This document shows positions 53,375 to 55,541 of a stretch of DNA of 55,541 nt, piece after piece. The position numbers and the translations under genes were made by a program. Each line of letters starts with the position of its first letter. Positions within the stretch are counted from its first letter, which is position 1. Origin of the DNA: a bacterium (GTDB taxonomy: Bacteria > Vulcanimicrobiota > Xenobia > Xenobiales > JADMJV01); contig JAFEBA010000027.1 of the NCBI GenBank assembly GCA_018266105.1, positions 1,434 to 56,974 of the forward strand, written 5' to 3'. The notes beneath the pieces were generated by a model. That model was not told where the DNA came from and ran no database searches. It was given only the letters and a program-made list of their open reading frames with translations.

Positions 53375-54943
53375 CTAAAAGGCCAGCCGAACCTTTTTGC
53401 GCTTGAGCTTGTCCTCGTCCAGAATTTTGGTGTAGACCTTATCGCCCTCTTTGAGCTCGCCCTCCACCAGTTCGGAGAACTTACCGTCGCTGACTCCGAT
53501 CAGAATGTCGCGACGTTCCGGCCCTTTGGCGCCGGGCACCCAGACCACGCCGGCGCGCCCGTTGCGCTTGCCCTTTTTCTTGTCGCTGTCTGGCTTCTTC
53601 TTGCTCTTCTCCTTCTCACGAGCCTTCTTCTCTTCTTCCGGATCGGGTGGATTGGGCGGTAAGAAGCGCAGTGCTTCATCCGGAACCAGCAAAACATTCT
53701 TGAGTTCCTCAGCGGCCACTGCTACCGTGGCGGTCATTCCGGGCTTGAGCAACAACTTCGGGTTGGGAGCTGAAATGAGCACACCATAGACCACCACGTT
53801 GTTCTGATTATTATTGGCCGTGACCGGAGCCGAACGGACCTGGGTGACCTTGCCTTCGAACTTGTCGTCGGGATAGGCGTCCACCGTGAAGGTCACCTTC
53901 TGACCCAGCGAAACCCTACCGATGTCTGCTTCGGAAACGTCGGCCCGCACCTGCATTTGACGCAGGTCACGAGCGATTTTGAAAAGCTCAGGGGCGGTGA
54001 AAGAGGCGGCCACGGTCTGTCCGGGCTCAACCTTGCGATCAATCACCGTTCCATCCACCGGGGAGCGAATGACGGTGCGCTGCAGGTCAACTCGGGCCCG
54101 CTGCAGGGTGGCCTCATACTGGCGAATCCGAGCCTGGGACGAATTGACCTCGGCTTGAGCGGCCTGCACATTGGCCAGATCCGCCTGCAACTTGGCCTCA
54201 GCCGAAAGCACATTATTCTTGGCCTGCAGCAACTGGGCCTGAGACTGACGAATTTGCGCTTTTGAGGATTGCTGATTGGCCAGAGCGCTCTCGTAAGCCG
54301 AGGAAGCCACCCGGTAAGCCGTCCGCTTTTGGTCCCTCTCGCTGGCAGCCACCAGCTGATTGGCAAAAAGCTGCTCGTAGCGCTTGTAATCCAGCAAAGC
54401 CAGGTCCATTTCGGCTCGAGCCTTGGCAACCGAAGCGTCCACGTTCTTCAGATTAGCGCGGGCGCCATCCACCATCGAAATGTTCTGGGTGTAGGTGTTA
54501 CGCGCCACCTCGACCTGGGTCTGGGACTGCGCGATGGCCGCCCGAGAGTTGGCCAGCCGGGCGTGGGCGGTTTCATAGCCGGCCTGGCCCACTTCCAGCC
54601 CGGCCTCGGCCTCCTGGACTTTGGCTTCGAATTCAGAGGGGTCGAGCACGGCCAGCACCTGATTGGTGTGCACCTGAGAGTTGAAGTCGACCAGCACTTC
54701 GCGCACAGGTCCGGAGACCTGCGAGCCCACCGTGACTGTGGTGATCGCTTCTAGAGCTCCGGTGGCGGAAACGGTGGCGGTGATGTTGCCCTTCTCGACG
54801 GCTGCATCCAGAAGCTCCACCTCCGGGCCGGAAGCAGGAGCGTATTTGACCCACCACCAGCAGGCTGCTCCCACCAGCAACACAAGTAAAAGCCAGCCCC
54901 ATGGGCGGCGCGCGGGCGGCATTTCTAAAGCAGGGTCACTCAC
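53375..54943 (-). CDS. MacA/HlyD-type periplasmic adaptor with charged insert
   Basis: This 522-residue adaptor has an N-terminal membrane anchor (~16-33, LLLVLLVGAACWWWV) and a lipoyl half (VSGPVREVLVDFNSQV). A long coiled-coil hairpin (~95-300) follows, then the second lipoyl half (IRSPVDGTVIDRKVEPGQTV) and a beta-barrel (~345-410). Near 430-465 is a highly charged insert (KKAREKEKSKKKPDSDKKK) not usual in the family. It bridges the MacB-like permease with an outer-membrane TolC-like protein, possibly the one encoded at 3418. First gene of the exporter operon; divergent from the edge gene. Confidence 0.94.
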   Translation of the reverse strand: MSDPALEMPPARRPWGWLLLVLLVGAACWWWVKYAPASGPEVELLDAAVEKGNITATVSATGALEAITTVTVGSQVSGPVREVLVDFNSQVHTNQVLAVLDPSEFEAKVQEAEAGLEVGQAGYETAHARLANSRAAIAQSQTQVEVARNTYTQNISMVDGARANLKNVDASVAKARAEMDLALLDYKRYEQLFANQLVAASERDQKRTAYRVASSAYESALANQQSSKAQIRQSQAQLLQAKNNVLSAEAKLQADLANVQAAQAEVNSSQARIRQYEATLQRARVDLQRTVIRSPVDGTVIDRKVEPGQTVAASFTAPELFKIARDLRQMQVRADVSEADIGRVSLGQKVTFTVDAYPDDKFEGKVTQVRSAPVTANNNQNNVVVYGVLISAPNPKLLLKPGMTATVAVAAEELKNVLLVPDEALRFLPPNPPDPEEEKKAREKEKSKKKPDSDKKKGKRNGRAGVVWVPGAKGPERRDILIGVSDGKFSELVEGELKEGDKVYTKILDEDKLKRKKVRLAF

Positions 54944-55001
54944 GGGAAGCCAAATTCTCGTGACCGGGCGTTACTCCTGGAAGGGGGGAGCGTTCTCGAA
55001 C

Positions 55002-55541
55002 GTGGAGAACCTCAGCAAGGTGAAGAAGTTCTTATTCCTGCTCGTGCTGCTGGCGTTGGCGGCAGGGGGCGGCTGGATTTATTTCAAGAAGATCCGCACG
55101 GCCAGGCCCACCACCACGGCCACCGCCCTGCCCAGCCTGCCCAAGCCGGCCCACGAATACCGCTTTGGCGTGCTCGGCCGTCCCAGCGAACTCCCCCTGC
55201 ACGCGCTCAGCCGGATGCCGGCCGTTCACGACCTGCCTCTGAAGTTTATCCCCTGCGCCAGTCCGGCTGAACGCTGGCTCATGTTGGCCAGCGGCCAGGT
55301 CGACGCAGTTGTCGCCAGCACCGACGAGTTAGCCCTGGTCTTGCCGCGATTCGAATCTGAACTTCACTGCTTTCCGCTGGCCCAACAAAATGGAAACGAA
55401 CAGGTGGTGGCTTCCAAAGAAGCCTCCACCCCGCCCTGGGTGGCCTACCTGCCGGGAAGGGCAGGCCAGAGCCGGGCGCTGGCCCTGAACAACCCCCAGC
55501 ACAAGATGGCCTACCCCCAAAGCCCCGCGAAGAACCCCCAC
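55002..55541 (+). CDS. Exported protein, possible solute-binding fold (partial, runs off the window)
   Basis: An open frame of about 180 codons continues past the end. GTG 55002 (AAGGGGGGAG 11 bases upstream) or GTG 55020 begins a membrane anchor/signal (KKFLFLLVLLALAAGGGWIYF). After a Thr/Pro linker, YRFGVLGRPSELPLHAL and ASGQVDAVVASTDELALVLPRF resemble type-2 periplasmic binding proteins of the nitrate/taurine (NMT1) kind, where the second strand-helix pair reads GxxDAxxxS. The rest lies outside. It is divergent from the MacA-like gene across 58 bp. Confidence 0.6.
   Translation, partial: MENLSKVKKFLFLLVLLALAAGGGWIYFKKIRTARPTTTATALPSLPKPAHEYRFGVLGRPSELPLHALSRMPAVHDLPLKFIPCASPAERWLMLASGQVDAVVASTDELALVLPRFESELHCFPLAQQNGNEQVVASKEASTPPWVAYLPGRAGQSRALALNNPQHKMAYPQSPAKNPH

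Noticed and set aside
1..55541. tRNA, rRNA, CRISPR array, intact insertion sequence or prophage
   Set aside because: No cloverleaf, spaced direct repeats, transposase gene or integrase was found by reading; the repeats seen are gene duplications.

Overview
The window is GC-rich, densely packed DNA from a diderm (Gram-negative type) bacterium. Evidence for two membranes is a tandem RND pump with a TolC-like channel, a MacA/MacB-type exporter, a lipobox cytochrome, a large outer-membrane beta-barrel and a type IV pilus/type II secretion PilC/GspF protein. GTG and TTG starts and 4-base start/stop overlaps are common. A planctomycete-type (PVC) CxxCH cytochrome, cyanobacterial-style Ser/Thr kinase-ATPase-histidine kinase giants and WxL-like surface proteins occur together. 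This mix suggests a poorly sampled phylum (my guess is Eremiobacterota/Xenobia-like or a neighbour); nothing here fixes the taxonomy.

Layout. 1-4926: two RND permeases and an outer-membrane efflux protein. 4930-12270 (minus): an envelope operon of two glycosyltransferases, a PVC-type cytochrome, an MsbA-like ABC exporter and a matrixin-like protease. 12335-16434: a zinc-type dehydrogenase, then a minus operon with an ABC-2 exporter and a possible PilM-like protein. 16570-17880: HtrA-type protease.

17877-39420 looks like one large signalling and surface-structure locus. Four kinase-related proteins lie in the order A> <B <C D>. A and C carry the phosphoacceptor motif LHDGPxQ but no recognisable ATP-binding lobe. 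B and D carry a histidine-kinase-type ATP-binding lobe but no LHDG motif, behind Ser/Thr-kinase-like, AAA-type ATPase and helical-repeat regions. This is the pattern expected of a split histidine kinase present in two copies. Next comes a surface cluster of seven small exported WxL-like beta proteins, a DUF916-like two-domain partner and a 906-residue barrel with four C-terminal beta-sandwich repeats (usher-like in layout). A glutaminyl-peptide cyclotransferase, an 85-residue protein and two tail-to-tail NarL-type response regulators follow. Seven of the eight small exported proteins are predicted to begin with Gln after signal cleavage, which is the substrate of the cyclotransferase. My working model is that the split kinases signal to the NarL regulators, which control a pyroglutamate-capped surface fibre.

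39857-46002: a cytosolic-looking zincin that may be an effector, a Gly/Ala-rich small protein, a zinc-ribbon protein, a YyaL-like thioredoxin-domain protein, a two-lobed cytidine-deaminase-fold protein and a purine nucleoside phosphorylase. 45997-50849 (minus): a DUF4139 protein, PilC/GspF and a trypsin-fold pseudoprotease. 50996-54943: an unknown protein and a complete MacA/MacB-type exporter. 55002 to the edge: the start of an exported protein with a possible solute-binding fold. I found no rRNA, tRNA, CRISPR array or intact insertion sequence.
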